Positions 35,889 to 44,788 are shown, counted from the first letter of the stretch. The stretch: 64,000 nt of DNA from Acidobacteria bacterium Ga0077553 (GCA_001464575.1 LNFE01000146.1:60261-124260); one strand, 5' to 3'. Numbers and translations are program-made. Notes: generated by a model not told the origin, from the letters alone.

Positions 35889-37169
35889 TTACGGCCGTTT
35901 GGATTCGCGGATTTCGCGAAGCCGCTCGGCGATTTTCTTCTCGACGCCCCGGTCGGTGGGTTGGTAAAACTCCCGGCCGGCCAGCGACGGGGGCAGGCAC
36001 TCCATACCGGTGACGGCGTCGGCGAACTGGTGTGCGTGTTTGTAGCCGGCGCCGTAGCCCATGCCCTTCATGAGTTTGGTGGGCGCGTTGCGGAGGTGCA
36101 TCGGCACGGGTTCGGCGACGCCCTGCCGGATTTCGGCGCGGACACTATTGAGGGCGCGGTATGCCGCGTCGGATTTCGCGGCGAGGGCGAGGTAGAGCGT
36201 GACCTGGGCGAGCGCCTGGTCGCCTTCCGGGATGCCGAGGAAGTGGGCGGTCTGCTGGCAGGCGATGGCTTGTTCAACGGCGCGGGGGTCGGCCAGGCCG
36301 ATGTCTTCGACGGCCATGCGGACCAGGCGGCGGGCGATGTACATGCGGTCTTCGCCGGATTCGAGCATGCGGGCGAGCCAGTAGAGGGCGGCGTCGGCGT
36401 CGGAAGCGCGGACAGATTTGTGTAGCGCCGAGACGAGGTTATAGTGCTCCTCGCCGCCCTTGTCATAGAGCAACACCTTGCGAGAGAGCACCTCTTCGAG
36501 GATGGCGGTAGGGATTTCGGGTCCGTCGGAGGCCGTCGCGGCGAGGTCGAGAATGTTGTAAGCCGTGCGGGCGTCGCCGTTTGAGAAGACCGCGATCTGT
36601 TCGAGGAGCTCGTCGGTGGCCTGCTTTTCGAGGAGCTGGAGACCGCGACGGAGCAGGGTGATCAGCTGTTCGGTGGAAAGCGCCTGGAGGGTGAAGACGC
36701 GGGAGCGGGATAGAAGCGCCCCGACGACCTCAAACGAGGGGTTTTCGGTGGTGGCGCCGATGAGGGTGACGTCGCCCTTTTCGACGTAGGGGAGAAACGC
36801 GTCCTGCTGGGCCTTGTTGAAGCGGTGGATCTCGTCGACGAACAGGACGGTGCGGCGGCCGAGGCGGCGGGTCTGTTCGGCGCGGGCCATGACCTCGCGG
36901 ATCTCTTTGATGCCGCTCATGACGGCGCTGAAGGGGACGAACTCGGCCTTGGTGGTGCGGGCGATGATGGAGGCCAGGGTTGTTTTGCCGACGCCGGGCG
37001 GGCCCCAGAGAATGATGGAGCCGAGTTGGTCGTTTTCAATAGCGCGGCGGAGGGGTTTGCCGGGGCCTAGGATGTGTTCTTGGCCGATGTAGTCGTCGAG
37101 CGATTGCGGGCGGAGGCGTTCGGCCAGGGGGCGGGTGGAATCCGGGGGCGGGGAATCGAAGAGACTCAT
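35889..37169 (-). CDS. rarA: Replication-associated recombination ATPase RarA (MgsA)
   Basis: A 426-residue AAA+ protein starting MSLFDSPPPDS at ATG 37169. It has DDYIGQEHILGPGKPL, Walker A GPPGVGKTT (about 55-63), Walker B LFVDEIHRFNK, sensor GATTENPSFE and the C-terminal MgsA tetramerisation part with AVEDIGLADPRA and KGMGYGAGYKHAH. It acts at stalled replication forks. It overlaps the SpoU methyltransferase by four bases (ATGA). The open frame upstream of 37169 overlaps that gene and is not RarA-like. Confidence 0.93.
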   Translation of the reverse strand: MSLFDSPPPDSTRPLAERLRPQSLDDYIGQEHILGPGKPLRRAIENDQLGSIILWGPPGVGKTTLASIIARTTKAEFVPFSAVMSGIKEIREVMARAEQTRRLGRRTVLFVDEIHRFNKAQQDAFLPYVEKGDVTLIGATTENPSFEVVGALLSRSRVFTLQALSTEQLITLLRRGLQLLEKQATDELLEQIAVFSNGDARTAYNILDLAATASDGPEIPTAILEEVLSRKVLLYDKGGEEHYNLVSALHKSVRASDADAALYWLARMLESGEDRMYIARRLVRMAVEDIGLADPRAVEQAIACQQTAHFLGIPEGDQALAQVTLYLALAAKSDAAYRALNSVRAEIRQGVAEPVPMHLRNAPTKLMKGMGYGAGYKHAHQFADAVTGMECLPPSLAGREFYQPTDRGVEKKIAERLREIRESKRP

Positions 37170-37936
37170 GGCCGGTTCCGTTGGCGGCGGACCTCGTAAA
37201 GCAGAATGCCGGCGGCGACCGCGGCGTTCAGGCTTTCGACGGTCTCGGTCGGAATCGTAACCGGTTGGCAAGCGGCGAGGATCTCCGGCCGGACGCCGCG
37301 GCCTTCGCTTCCGATGACAACGCCGCAGGATTCGCGCCAGTTGATGGCGTCGATGGGGGCGGCGTCTGCCTTGGCGGTGGCGTAGACGGGAAAGTCGAAA
37401 TCCGGCAGATCCGGAGCGGTCAGGAAGGGAACGCGGAACAGGGAACCGGCGGCGGCGCGGAGCGTTTTCGGGTGGTAGGGGCTGGCGGAACCTTTGAGGA
37501 AGACAACGCCGGTGGCGCCGAAGGCCTCGGCGGAGCGGACGACGGCGCCGGCGTTGCCGGGATCCTGCAAGCCGTCGAGCAGGACGACCAAGGCCGGGAA
37601 CCGGAGCAGATCGGCGAGCGTCCATTCGGGTAGGCGAACCAGCGCCAGGATTCCTTGTGGGGTGTCGGTTGTTGAAAATGTCGCGAAGGTGACCGGATCG
37701 ACGGAGAAAATCCGCGTTTCAGGGTGACTGTGCTCTAGAGCCCGCCAATTCTGTAACGCGGCTTCGGTGCCGATCACTGTTTCAATAGGACAGCGACTGC
37801 GGTGCGCTTCTTCCAATAAATGAAATCCCTCAGCGACCACCAATCCGTCGTCGGTGCGAAGGCCCTTTTGAATGGCCTTCCGGATAGTGGTGCACAGGGG
37901 GTTCCGGGCGCCGAGGGGAGTTACGATAGCGGCCAT
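37166..37936 (-). CDS. SpoU/TrmH-family RNA 2'-O-methyltransferase
   Basis: A 256-residue SPOUT enzyme. An N-terminal substrate-binding domain (EGFHLLEEAHRS) precedes the SPOUT core with the three motifs LLDGLQDPGNAGAVVRSAE, VIGSEGRGVR and VESLNAAVAAGILLYE. It methylates the ribose of a nucleotide in rRNA or tRNA; the exact target is unknown. It is first of the two-gene unit with rarA, and divergent from the YdcF-like gene. Confidence 0.92.
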   Translation of the reverse strand: MAAIVTPLGARNPLCTTIRKAIQKGLRTDDGLVVAEGFHLLEEAHRSRCPIETVIGTEAALQNWRALEHSHPETRIFSVDPVTFATFSTTDTPQGILALVRLPEWTLADLLRFPALVVLLDGLQDPGNAGAVVRSAEAFGATGVVFLKGSASPYHPKTLRAAAGSLFRVPFLTAPDLPDFDFPVYATAKADAAPIDAINWRESCGVVIGSEGRGVRPEILAACQPVTIPTETVESLNAAVAAGILLYEVRRQRNRP

Positions 37937-37969
37937 TCCAGTAGAATGCTAAGGATACCGCACAGGCTC

Positions 37970-38557
37970 ATGAAACGAGGCATCCAGTTTGGACTGGCTT
38001 TGGCTGGCGCGAGCCTGCTCGGCTGGGTGGGTTGGATTACGCTTGAAATCCGGAAGCAATCGGTGTTGGAAGAGGCGGCGCCAGCGGACGTGATCGTCGT
38101 GATGGGGGCGGCGGAATATCGCGGGCGGCCTTCGCCGGTGTTGCGGGCGCGCCTGGATCATGGGTTGGAGTTGTTTCAGCAGGGATTGGCCCGCAGGATT
38201 CTGACAACCGGCGGAGCGGGCGGCGATCCGGTGTTTACAGAAGGGGCGGTGGGGCGGAACTACCTGATGAGCCACGGAGTGCCGCCGGAGGCGATTCTGC
38301 TGGAGGACGAAGGCGGGAGCACGGTGCATTCGACGATTGCCGTAGCGGAAATAATGAGGCGCTCCGGGCTGCGGAGCTGCATCTTGGTAAGCGATGGGTA
38401 TCACATCTATCGAGCCAAAAAGATGCTGGAGTTCCGCGGCCTCGAAGTGTACGGCTCGCCGCGTTCCATCAAGCAGGAGGCCGATTGGCAGGACTGGTGG
38501 CTGTACCTGCGGCAGGCGGCAGGATACACGTTGTGGACGGCCGGTATTACCATCTGA
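37970..38557 (+). CDS. YdcF/SanA-like DUF218 membrane protein
   Basis: A protein of about 195 residues from ATG 37970 (MKRGIQFGLA); ATG 37946 would add eight residues. One transmembrane helix (about 5-25) is followed by a DUF218 domain: ADVIVVMGAAEYRGRPSP, RILTTGGAGG, GSTVHSTIAVAEIM and ILVSDGYHIYRAKKM. The family includes ElyC and SanA, linked to envelope and lipid carrier functions in other bacteria. It lies 12 bases before the DUF2256 gene and may be co-transcribed with the half-photolyase genes. Confidence 0.88.
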   Translation: MKRGIQFGLALAGASLLGWVGWITLEIRKQSVLEEAAPADVIVVMGAAEYRGRPSPVLRARLDHGLELFQQGLARRILTTGGAGGDPVFTEGAVGRNYLMSHGVPPEAILLEDEGGSTVHSTIAVAEIMRRSGLRSCILVSDGYHIYRAKKMLEFRGLEVYGSPRSIKQEADWQDWWLYLRQAAGYTLWTAGITI

Positions 38558-38569
38558 GCTGCTAGCCCG

Positions 38570-38716
38570 ATGAAGGGCGTCAAGAAGCAGCATCTGCCGA
38601 CGAAGGCGTGCCGGACGTGCGGCCGGCCATTTACCTGGCGCAAAAAATGGGAGCGCGATTGGGAACAGGTGCTCTATTGCAGCGACCGTTGCCGCGGCGG
38701 AAAGGGGAAAGGATGA
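38570..38716 (+). CDS. DUF2256 small Cys4 protein
   Basis: A 48-residue protein from ATG 38570. The sequence matches DUF2256: [20 protein letters not shown] followed by [14 protein letters not shown]. Two pairs of cysteines (CxxC and CxxxC) could bind one zinc ion, forming a small knuckle. DUF2256 proteins are known as neighbours of photolyase/cryptochrome genes, which fits here because the next gene encodes a photolyase FAD domain and overlaps its stop (ATGA). The role is unknown; it may bind DNA or the partner proteins. Confidence 0.88.
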   Translation: MKGVKKQHLPTKACRTCGRPFTWRKKWERDWEQVLYCSDRCRGGKGKG

Positions 38717-39480
38717 AGCGTGAGTTTAGCTCCCGAGCCGAGCTGGTGGCGTATGTGAAAGCCGAGTTCCCGGAATGCTCGGCGCATGGCGAAGAGGTGA
38801 GTGAGACCCGGGGCGGGCGACGGGCGGCGGAGGCGTTGCTTGCAAAAGTAAATCCGGACCGGTATGCGCGGTCGCGGAACTTTCTGAGCGGAGCGGTAAC
38901 GCGGTTGGCGCCCTATCTGCGGCACGGGGTGCTTTCGCTCGGGGAGGTGCGGCGGAAGGCGTTGACGAAGCCGAATCATGAAAAGCTCGTGAACGAATAC
39001 GCCTGGCGGGATTACTGGCGGCGGGTATACGGTCAGATCGGCGACGGGGTTTGGAAGGATCGCGAAGAGCCGAAACGGCGCTGGCGCGACCAGCGGGAGC
39101 AGGCGGAGCTTCCGGCTGATATCGCGTCGGCGAAGACGGGCCTCGCCTGCATGGATGGCTTCGCCTCCGAGTTGGTGACGACCGGCTACATGCATAACCA
39201 CGCGCGGATGTGGTTTGCCTCTTACGTGATCCACTGGCGACGCGTTCGCTGGCAAGCCGCCGCGAAGTTCTTCCTGACGCACTTGCTCGACGGGGACCCG
39301 GCGAGCAACAATTTGTCGTTTCAGTGGGTGGCGTCGACGTTTGGGGCGAAGCCGTATTTGTTCAACCGCGAGAACCTCGAGAAGTACACCGACGGCAAGT
39401 TTTGTAAGGTTTGCGCGCGGGCGAAGGATTGTCCGTTTGCGAAGTCGTACGAGCAGATTGATCAGGAGCTGTTTCAATGA
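38713..39480 (+). CDS. Stand-alone photolyase/cryptochrome FAD-binding domain protein
   Basis: A 255-residue protein starting [11 protein letters not shown] at ATG 38713. It matches only the C-terminal, all-helical FAD domain: [69 protein letters not shown] and PYLFNREN. The N-terminal alpha/beta antenna domain is absent. The tail has [14 protein letters not shown], three cysteines that could bind metal. An upstream start would overlap DUF2256 and adds unrelated sequence. It is coupled by ATGA overlaps to DUF2256 and to the next gene. Light-driven repair or signalling is plausible but unproven. Confidence 0.88.
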   Translation: MKREFSSRAELVAYVKAEFPECSAHGEEVSETRGGRRAAEALLAKVNPDRYARSRNFLSGAVTRLAPYLRHGVLSLGEVRRKALTKPNHEKLVNEYAWRDYWRRVYGQIGDGVWKDREEPKRRWRDQREQAELPADIASAKTGLACMDGFASELVTTGYMHNHARMWFASYVIHWRRVRWQAAAKFFLTHLLDGDPASNNLSFQWVASTFGAKPYLFNRENLEKYTDGKFCKVCARAKDCPFAKSYEQIDQELFQ

Positions 39481-39848
39481 AGCCGGTGGTTTGGATGCAT
39501 GAGGATTGCCTGCGGCCGATTCTGCCGGGGGCGCCCGCGATTTTCGTATTCGAGAACAATGGCCATTCGCTGAAGCGGCTGGTGTTTCTCTACGAGTGCC
39601 TGCTGGAGCTGGACGTGGAGATTGAGAAGGGCGAGATTGTTCCGCTGGTGCGGGCGTTTGCGGCGCGGCACGGGGCGGACAAGATCGTGACGGCATTTAC
39701 CGAATGCCCGCGGCTGATGGGCTACGCGAGGACGCTGGGGGCGGACGTGGTGAACGATGATCCGTTTGTCGCCGCGGCGGGGCCGTTCGATCTGAAGCGG
39801 TTTTCGCGCTACTGGCAGCGGATCGAGCGGCAGGCGCTAAAGCTTTAG
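39477..39848 (+). CDS. Photolyase N-terminal (alpha/beta) domain-like small protein
   Basis: A 123-residue protein whose start (VVWMHEDCLRPILPGAPAIF) resembles the first strands of the photolyase N-terminal Rossmann-like domain, followed by SLKRLVFLYECLLEL and ADKIVTAFTECPRL. It is shorter than the usual domain of about 130-200 residues. It is coupled to the FAD-domain gene by four bases. I infer that the two proteins form a split photolyase with reversed gene order; binding of an antenna chromophore cannot be judged. It overlaps the converging LytTR gene by 12 bases. Confidence 0.75.
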   Translation: MKPVVWMHEDCLRPILPGAPAIFVFENNGHSLKRLVFLYECLLELDVEIEKGEIVPLVRAFAARHGADKIVTAFTECPRLMGYARTLGADVVNDDPFVAAAGPFDLKRFSRYWQRIERQALKL

Positions 39849-40588
39849 CAGCGTCCGGAGGCGCTTGGTTTGGACCCGGCTGACGGGGACTTCAGTGCCG
39901 CGTTTGTCGTCCATCTTCAGTTGGAAGCTCGACTTGAACCAGGGGATGACTTCCTTGATCCGGTTGATGTTGACGAGCCAGGAGCGGTGGACGCGCCAGA
40001 AGGTGTCGGGGTCGAGGTTGGACTGGAGCTCCTCGATGGTCTTGTACGTGGATTCGCCCTCGAGTCCCTGGCACACGACGGTGATGAGGCCGTCGTCGAT
40101 GGTGGCGAAGATGATGTCTTGCGAATCGACGATGAAGTTGCGGTTCTCGCGGCGGACGAGGATCTTGGCGCGGACGGGGCCAGTGCGGACGACGACGGGC
40201 GCTGGCGGGCACGATCGATGGCTTGGGCGAGGCGTTCCTTCTCGATGGGCTTGAGGATGTAGTCCATCGCTTCGAGTTGGAAGGCTTCGACCGCGTAGTT
40301 GTCAAAGGCCGTGGCGAGAATGAAGTGGGGCAGGGGGATGTCTTTCTCGCGCAGGCGCTTAATGACGCCGAGGCCGTCGAGACCGGGCATCTGGACGTCG
40401 AGGAAAACGAGATCGGGTTCGACGTCTTCGATCAGCTTCAGGGCCTCGAGACCATTGGCCGCGGTGGCGGCGATCTCGATATCCGGGAAGTCTTTCAGGA
40501 GAAAGGCCAACTCATCGCGAGCGAGGGACTCATCATCCACGAGGATCGCGGTGATGGTCTGCACGGGAGCGGCGGCGCGACTTTGCAT
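39837..40588 (-). pseudogene. LytTR-family response regulator with a frame break near 40200
   Basis: The N-terminal receiver starts at ATG 40588 (MQSRAAAPVQ) with AILVDDESLAR, the phosphorylation Asp in LVFLDVQMPGLDG and YILKPIEKERLAQAI. The DNA-binding LytTR domain follows in another frame from about 40200 to 39837: KILVRRENRNFIVDSQDI, TIEELQSNLDPDTFWRVHR, SWLVNINRIKEV and VPVSRVQTKRL. A single base change near 40192-40205 would restore one protein of about 250 residues. It may be a sequence error or a mutation. No partner kinase is adjacent. Confidence 0.88.
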
Positions 40589-40597
40589 TCCGATGCT

Positions 40598-40603
40598 AGG
40601 ATA
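40598..40603 (-). promoter_or_regulatory. TATCCT hexamer, candidate -10 element
   Basis: On the minus strand TATCCT ends nine bases before the ATG of the LytTR regulator (40588), in the 57-base divergent gap with the epimerase gene. Confidence 0.35.
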
Positions 40604-40645
40604 GCAAGGCAGGGGAACTGTTTTTTTGATGCGCGATCTCTTGGC

Positions 40646-41629
40646 ATGAAAGTTCTGGTAATCGGTGGCACGCTTTTCATTGGACGCGCACTCGTTACGG
40701 AACTGGTGAAGGCCGGTCACGACGTCACGGTTCTCCATCGGCGTGCCCAACATGACCTGGGAGCGGTTGGACGAAAGCAGATCGGCAACCTGATGGCGGA
40801 CCGGAACGATCCGGCGCAGATCAAGGCGGCGCTGGCGGGCCAGAAGTTCGAAGTGGTTTTCGACAACGTATACGACTGGGAGCGCGGAACGACGGCGGCT
40901 CAAGTGGAGGCGACAGCGCTGGCGGCGGGCGATTCGTTGCAACGGTACGTGTTCGTTTCGAGCGTGGCTGCTTACGGGGCGGGGCTGAATCATTACGAAG
41001 GCGACGGGCTGGCCGGCGAAGATCATGCCGACGCCTATGTGCGGAATAAGGCGAACAGCGAGCGGGCGCTGTTCCGGCTGCATCAGCGGTATGGACTGCC
41101 GGCGGTGACGTTGCGGCCGCCGTACATTTACGGCCCGGGCAATCCTTTCCATCGAGAGTCGTTCTTCTGGGAGCGGTTCCGGGATGGGCGGAAGATTATC
41201 ATTCCGGGGGACGGGCGGCGGCTGATGCAGTTCGTGTATGTGAAGGACCTGGTGGCGGCGGCGATCGCGGCGATGGAGACGCCGGCGGCGGTGGGCCATG
41301 CGTTTAACGTGGCCAGCCCGAAGGCGATCACGCAGGTGGAGACGGTGCAGGCGCTGGCGGACGCGGCGGGGAAGAAGGGCGTCGAGTTGGTGAAGGTTTC
41401 CCGGGAGAAGCTGTTGAAGGCCGGTGGGCATCCGATGGGGCCGAAGTTGTACTTTGGCTTTTACTTTGACCTGCCGCCGATCACGATGCTGGTGACGAAG
41501 GCGCAGCGGGTGTTGAAGTTCAAGCCGACCGAGTTTTCGGCCGGGTTGAAAGAGACCTACAAGGCATGGAAGGCGATCTCGGGGACGTTGCCCGCGCCGG
41601 ACTACTCGTACGAAGACAGCGTTTTGTAG
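40646..41629 (+). CDS. NAD-dependent epimerase/dehydratase
   Basis: A 327-residue extended SDR starting MKVLVIGGTLFIGRAL at ATG 40646. The cofactor motif GGTLFIG is followed by SSVAAYGAGLNHYE, RPPYIYGPGNPF and FVYVKDLVAA. It resembles the group of sugar-nucleotide epimerases/CSP41-like proteins that start with GGTxFIG. The substrate is unknown. The open frame upstream of 40646 is antisense to the LytTR gene. The end overlaps the converging HDAC-like gene by 28 bases. Confidence 0.88.
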   Translation: MKVLVIGGTLFIGRALVTELVKAGHDVTVLHRRAQHDLGAVGRKQIGNLMADRNDPAQIKAALAGQKFEVVFDNVYDWERGTTAAQVEATALAAGDSLQRYVFVSSVAAYGAGLNHYEGDGLAGEDHADAYVRNKANSERALFRLHQRYGLPAVTLRPPYIYGPGNPFHRESFFWERFRDGRKIIIPGDGRRLMQFVYVKDLVAAAIAAMETPAAVGHAFNVASPKAITQVETVQALADAAGKKGVELVKVSREKLLKAGGHPMGPKLYFGFYFDLPPITMLVTKAQRVLKFKPTEFSAGLKETYKAWKAISGTLPAPDYSYEDSVL

Positions 41630-42441
41630 GCCGCCAGCGCGGTGTTGGTGTGGATGGTGACGGTGTCTTCAACGCGGCGGGCGTAGCCGCCGGCGAGGGC
41701 CACGGCGACGGGGATTCGCCGGCTCATTGCGGTCTCGAAGACGGCGGTGTCGCGGGCGGTGAGTCCAGCGATGGTGAGGTCGAGTCCGCCGAGTTGATCG
41801 TCGAAGTAGGGGTCGGCGCCGGCAACGTAGAACAGGATGTCGGGCTGAAAGGTGGCTACTGCCTGTTCGACGGCGGGTTGGAGGATGGCGAGGTACTCTT
41901 CGTCGCCGACTCCATCGGCGAGGGGCAGGTCGAGGTCCGAGGGGGGCTTTACGGCGGGGTAGTTGTTTTGCTGGTGGATGGAGAGGGTGAAGACCGTCGG
42001 GTCGGTGGCGAAGAGGCCGATGAGCCCTTCCGTCTGGAGGACGCGGATGGCGATGGCGACGTCGTGGACGGCGCAGAAGCCTTCACCGTGGTTGGGAAAG
42101 GCATGATGGAAGCCGCCGCCGATGTTGTACGCGGCGCCGTGATTGAGGGCGAGGCGGCCGGCGAGGAGGGAGCCGCCGCCGGCGAGCCAGAAGCCGCGGG
42201 CCATTTGGGGGGACCAGGGGATTTCGAGGGTCTGGATTTGCCGGGGAGTCAGGGTGCCGTCGCGGAGGGCGGCGGTCCATTCCGGGGTATGGACGAGTTG
42301 GACCTGGGCGTCGGTGGCAGGTTCGGGGGAGTGTACGGGCCAGTCGGCGAGCCGCTCGCGGATGAGCCGGTACTTCTGGGCGGGAAAGACGTGGGCGCCC
42401 AGGTTGAGATCGTAGCCGGGATGGTAGACGAGCGGGAGCAT
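41602..42441 (-). CDS. Histone deacetylase-family protein lacking the D-x-H zinc segment
   Basis: A 279-residue arginase-fold protein of the HDAC/class IV-like family. It has GGGFHHAFPNHGEGFCAVHD (His112-His113 pair), IHQQNNYPAVKPPSDLDLPL, and YVAGADPYFDDQLGG with the third zinc-ligand Asp (about 210). Between residues 141 and 142 the usual V-D-x-D-V-H-Q-G-N-G-T stretch is missing, so two of three zinc ligands are absent although the frame is intact. It may be inactive, or the window may carry an assembly deletion. It overlaps pta by one base (TAATG). Confidence 0.88.
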   Translation of the reverse strand: MLPLVYHPGYDLNLGAHVFPAQKYRLIRERLADWPVHSPEPATDAQVQLVHTPEWTAALRDGTLTPRQIQTLEIPWSPQMARGFWLAGGGSLLAGRLALNHGAAYNIGGGFHHAFPNHGEGFCAVHDVAIAIRVLQTEGLIGLFATDPTVFTLSIHQQNNYPAVKPPSDLDLPLADGVGDEEYLAILQPAVEQAVATFQPDILFYVAGADPYFDDQLGGLDLTIAGLTARDTAVFETAMSRRIPVAVALAGGYARRVEDTVTIHTNTALAAYKTLSSYE

Positions 42442-43361
42442 TAGGATTGCAGGGCGGTGACGAGGGCGGCGGCGTAGATGTCGTCGGCGGAGCAGCCGCG
42501 AGAGAGGTCATTGAGGGGCTTGGCGAGGCCCTGGAGGAAGGGGCCGTAGGCGGCGGCGCCGCCGAGGCGTTCGACGAGCTTATAGCCGATGTTGCCGCTG
42601 TTGAGGTCCGGGAAGATGAGGGCGTTGGCGCGGCCGGCGACGGGGGACCCGGGCGCTTTGCTGGCGCCGACGCTGGCCACGAGAGCGGCGTCGGCCTGCA
42701 GTTCGCCGTCGATGCGGAGGCCGGGGGCGCGTTCGGCGACGATGCGGAGGGCTTCCTGAACCTTCGAGACGGAGGGGTGGGCGGCGCTGCCTTTGGTGGA
42801 GAAGGAGAGGAGAGCGACGGCCGGTTCTTCCTTCATGACGGCGCGGACGCTGGCCGCGGTGGCGATGGCGATTTCGGCGAGTTGGACGGCATCGGGTTCG
42901 ACGTTGATGGCGCAGTCGGCGAATGCATAGATGCGGTCAGAGGTGCAGACGAACATGACACTGGAGACGGTGCGGACGCCAGGGGCGGGGCCGACGCAGT
43001 GAAAGGCGGCGCGGACGGTATCGGCGGTGGTGTTGGCGGCGCCGCCGACGAAGCCGTCGGCATCGCCAGCGGCGACCATGAGGGCGGAATAAAAGAGGGG
43101 GGTGCGGGCGAGGGCGCGGGCTTCGAGCTCGGTGACGCCTTTGGCGCGGCGGCGCTCATAGTAGAGGCGCCAGTAGCGATCGTCCTGGGGGCCGGCGACG
43201 AGGATGGGGTCGATTAACTGTTCGGCGCGGAGGCGTTCGGCGGCGGCGAGGACGCGTGGGTCGGCGCCTTCGGGGAAGACGATGCGGCGCCGGGGGCGAA
43301 GGGCCCGGACCTGCTCCTGCTGCTGGTGGAGGAACTGCTGGGCGGTGGCGGGAAGGGGCAT
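42441..43361 (-). CDS. pta: Phosphate acetyltransferase (Pta, single-domain)
   Basis: A 306-residue enzyme of the PTA_PTB family that interconverts acetyl-CoA and acetyl phosphate. Marks: [12 protein letters not shown] near the start, [39 protein letters not shown], and [19 protein letters not shown]. It has only the catalytic domain, not the long form. No ackA is adjacent. Its stop overlaps the HDAC-like start, so the two are co-translated. Butyryl or other acyl specificity cannot be excluded. Confidence 0.9.
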   Translation of the reverse strand: MPLPATAQQFLHQQQEQVRALRPRRRIVFPEGADPRVLAAAERLRAEQLIDPILVAGPQDDRYWRLYYERRRAKGVTELEARALARTPLFYSALMVAAGDADGFVGGAANTTADTVRAAFHCVGPAPGVRTVSSVMFVCTSDRIYAFADCAINVEPDAVQLAEIAIATAASVRAVMKEEPAVALLSFSTKGSAAHPSVSKVQEALRIVAERAPGLRIDGELQADAALVASVGASKAPGSPVAGRANALIFPDLNSGNIGYKLVERLGGAAAYGPFLQGLAKPLNDLSRGCSADDIYAAALVTALQS

Positions 43362-43380
43362 AGAATTCCTTTATTGTACG

Positions 43381-44241
43381 GTGGCGGAACGGAATGGGCG
43401 TCTGGCGCGTTTCACCCATGTGCGGTTACTCTTACTGGCGATTGGTGTGACGTGGGTGGCGTCCGGGGAGGACGTGAAGGAGATCTTCCGCCGGGCGGTG
43501 GAGAAGGACGAGCGGAACTACGCGGTGCGGGACCAGTACACGTTCCGGGAGGAGTCGGTGGTGGAGTTCCTGGACAAGGACGGGCGGACGAAGTCGGTGG
43601 AGCGGCGGACGAAGGAGGTGCTGTTTTACGACGGCACGCAGTTGGAGCGGCTGGTGGCGAAGGACGGGAAGCCGTTAAGTGAGAAGGAGGCGCAAAAGGA
43701 GAAGGAGCGGATTGACCGGGAGATCGCGAAGATGAAGCGGGAGTCGCCGTCGGCGCGGGCGAAGCGGCGGGGGGAGTCCGCGGCGGCGCTGAAGGAAGAG
43801 ACGGAGGGGCGGCGGCAGGTGATGGAGGCGTTTGACCTGACGATGAAGGGGGAGCAGGTGGTGGCGGGGCGGCCGTGCTGGCTGATTCACGGGAAGCCGC
43901 GGGTGGGTTATCAGCCGAAGGGGCGGCGGGCGGACCAGTTGAAGAAGTTTCAGGGGGATGCGTGTATTGACAAGGTGACGTCGGACTGGATGCGGCTGGA
44001 GATGGAGACGACGGACACGATCTCGTTTGGATTGTTTGTTTTGCGGCTGCAGCCAGGGGCTTCGGTGAAGCTGGAGCAGACGCGGGTGAACGATGAGGTG
44101 TGTTTCCCGTCGAAGATCGACATTGCGGCGAGTGCGCGGCTGTTGGGGATGATGAAGCGGGTGCGGGTGTCGGTGCGATACAGCGACTTTAAGAAGTTTG
44201 CGACGGATTCGACGATTACGTTTGAGACGCCGCAGGACTGA
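43381..44241 (+). CDS. Secreted charged hypothetical protein
   Basis: A protein of about 286 residues. No ATG is available; GTG 43381 and GTG 43420 are candidates, the second giving a direct signal peptide (VRLLLLAIGVTWVASG). After the leader comes a highly charged helical region (about 40-145, rich in K, E and R), then a beta-rich domain with CWLIHGKPRVGYQP and RLEMETTDTISFG. It recalls outer-membrane lipoprotein-sorting-like folds, but no family is recognised. It is divergent from pta. Unknown function. Confidence 0.68.
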   Translation: MAERNGRLARFTHVRLLLLAIGVTWVASGEDVKEIFRRAVEKDERNYAVRDQYTFREESVVEFLDKDGRTKSVERRTKEVLFYDGTQLERLVAKDGKPLSEKEAQKEKERIDREIAKMKRESPSARAKRRGESAAALKEETEGRRQVMEAFDLTMKGEQVVAGRPCWLIHGKPRVGYQPKGRRADQLKKFQGDACIDKVTSDWMRLEMETTDTISFGLFVLRLQPGASVKLEQTRVNDEVCFPSKIDIAASARLLGMMKRVRVSVRYSDFKKFATDSTITFETPQD

Positions 44242-44788
44242 ACTTGGCTTCGTTCGAAAAATTTGAGCAAAATCGGGGCCGAACGGGGCATCGATGGTTT
44301 CTATGTAGTTGATTATAAAGTGAATCCAGTGAGAATTGGCACTTGGGAAAGTGGCTTCGTTTGTGTGCCTCGGCGGCATATCCTGCCCGGAGGCCTCGGC
44401 TTTTAAGCCGCGGCGGAATTCAGTTGGCCATCAGCATCCCGAGCTAATGGTGACGCGCCGTCGGTGCCGTCGGTGGAGCGAGGCCGCGTATCTGATTCAA
44501 TTGATGGGAGAAAAATATTGCTATGCATGGGCACCGTGCCCGCTGCGTTGTCCTGCTAAACTTCATTTGGCTGCCGGGTTTATTTAGGGGTCTTCCGGGG
44601 CTTGGTTTGGACGAATCGTTGGCGGTTTCAATGGCCGAACCGTCGCGGGCGGTGTGGGTTAGTTTGCAAGTTGCTCGGGAAGTGGGCGAGGTAGGTCTGA
44701 GACAACCTGGCGGCGGCCAAGGCGCTCTTTCCGTTGACGTGCAGATACAGGAGATACCTGCTGGCCAGCCGTTCTATAATCGAGGTCC
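44242..44788. other. Intergenic stretch without a supported gene
   Basis: The 547 bases between the charged secreted protein and the duplicated-domain protein are lower in GC in their first half. Open frames here (for example 44336-44587 and 44523-44792) show no family pattern and no ribosome site. A TATAAT at the right end belongs to the next gene. Nothing else is recognised. Confidence 0.6.
44775..44780 (+). promoter_or_regulatory. TATAAT hexamer, candidate -10 element
   Basis: A perfect TATAAT ends eight bases before ATG 44789, with CGAGG between. No good -35 box is visible at 17 bases. Strongest of the short-leader promoter candidates. Confidence 0.45.

Noticed and set aside
40223..40645. 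Long N-terminal extension of the epimerase frame
   Set aside because: It is antisense to the LytTR regulator receiver; the Rossmann motif begins right after ATG 40646.
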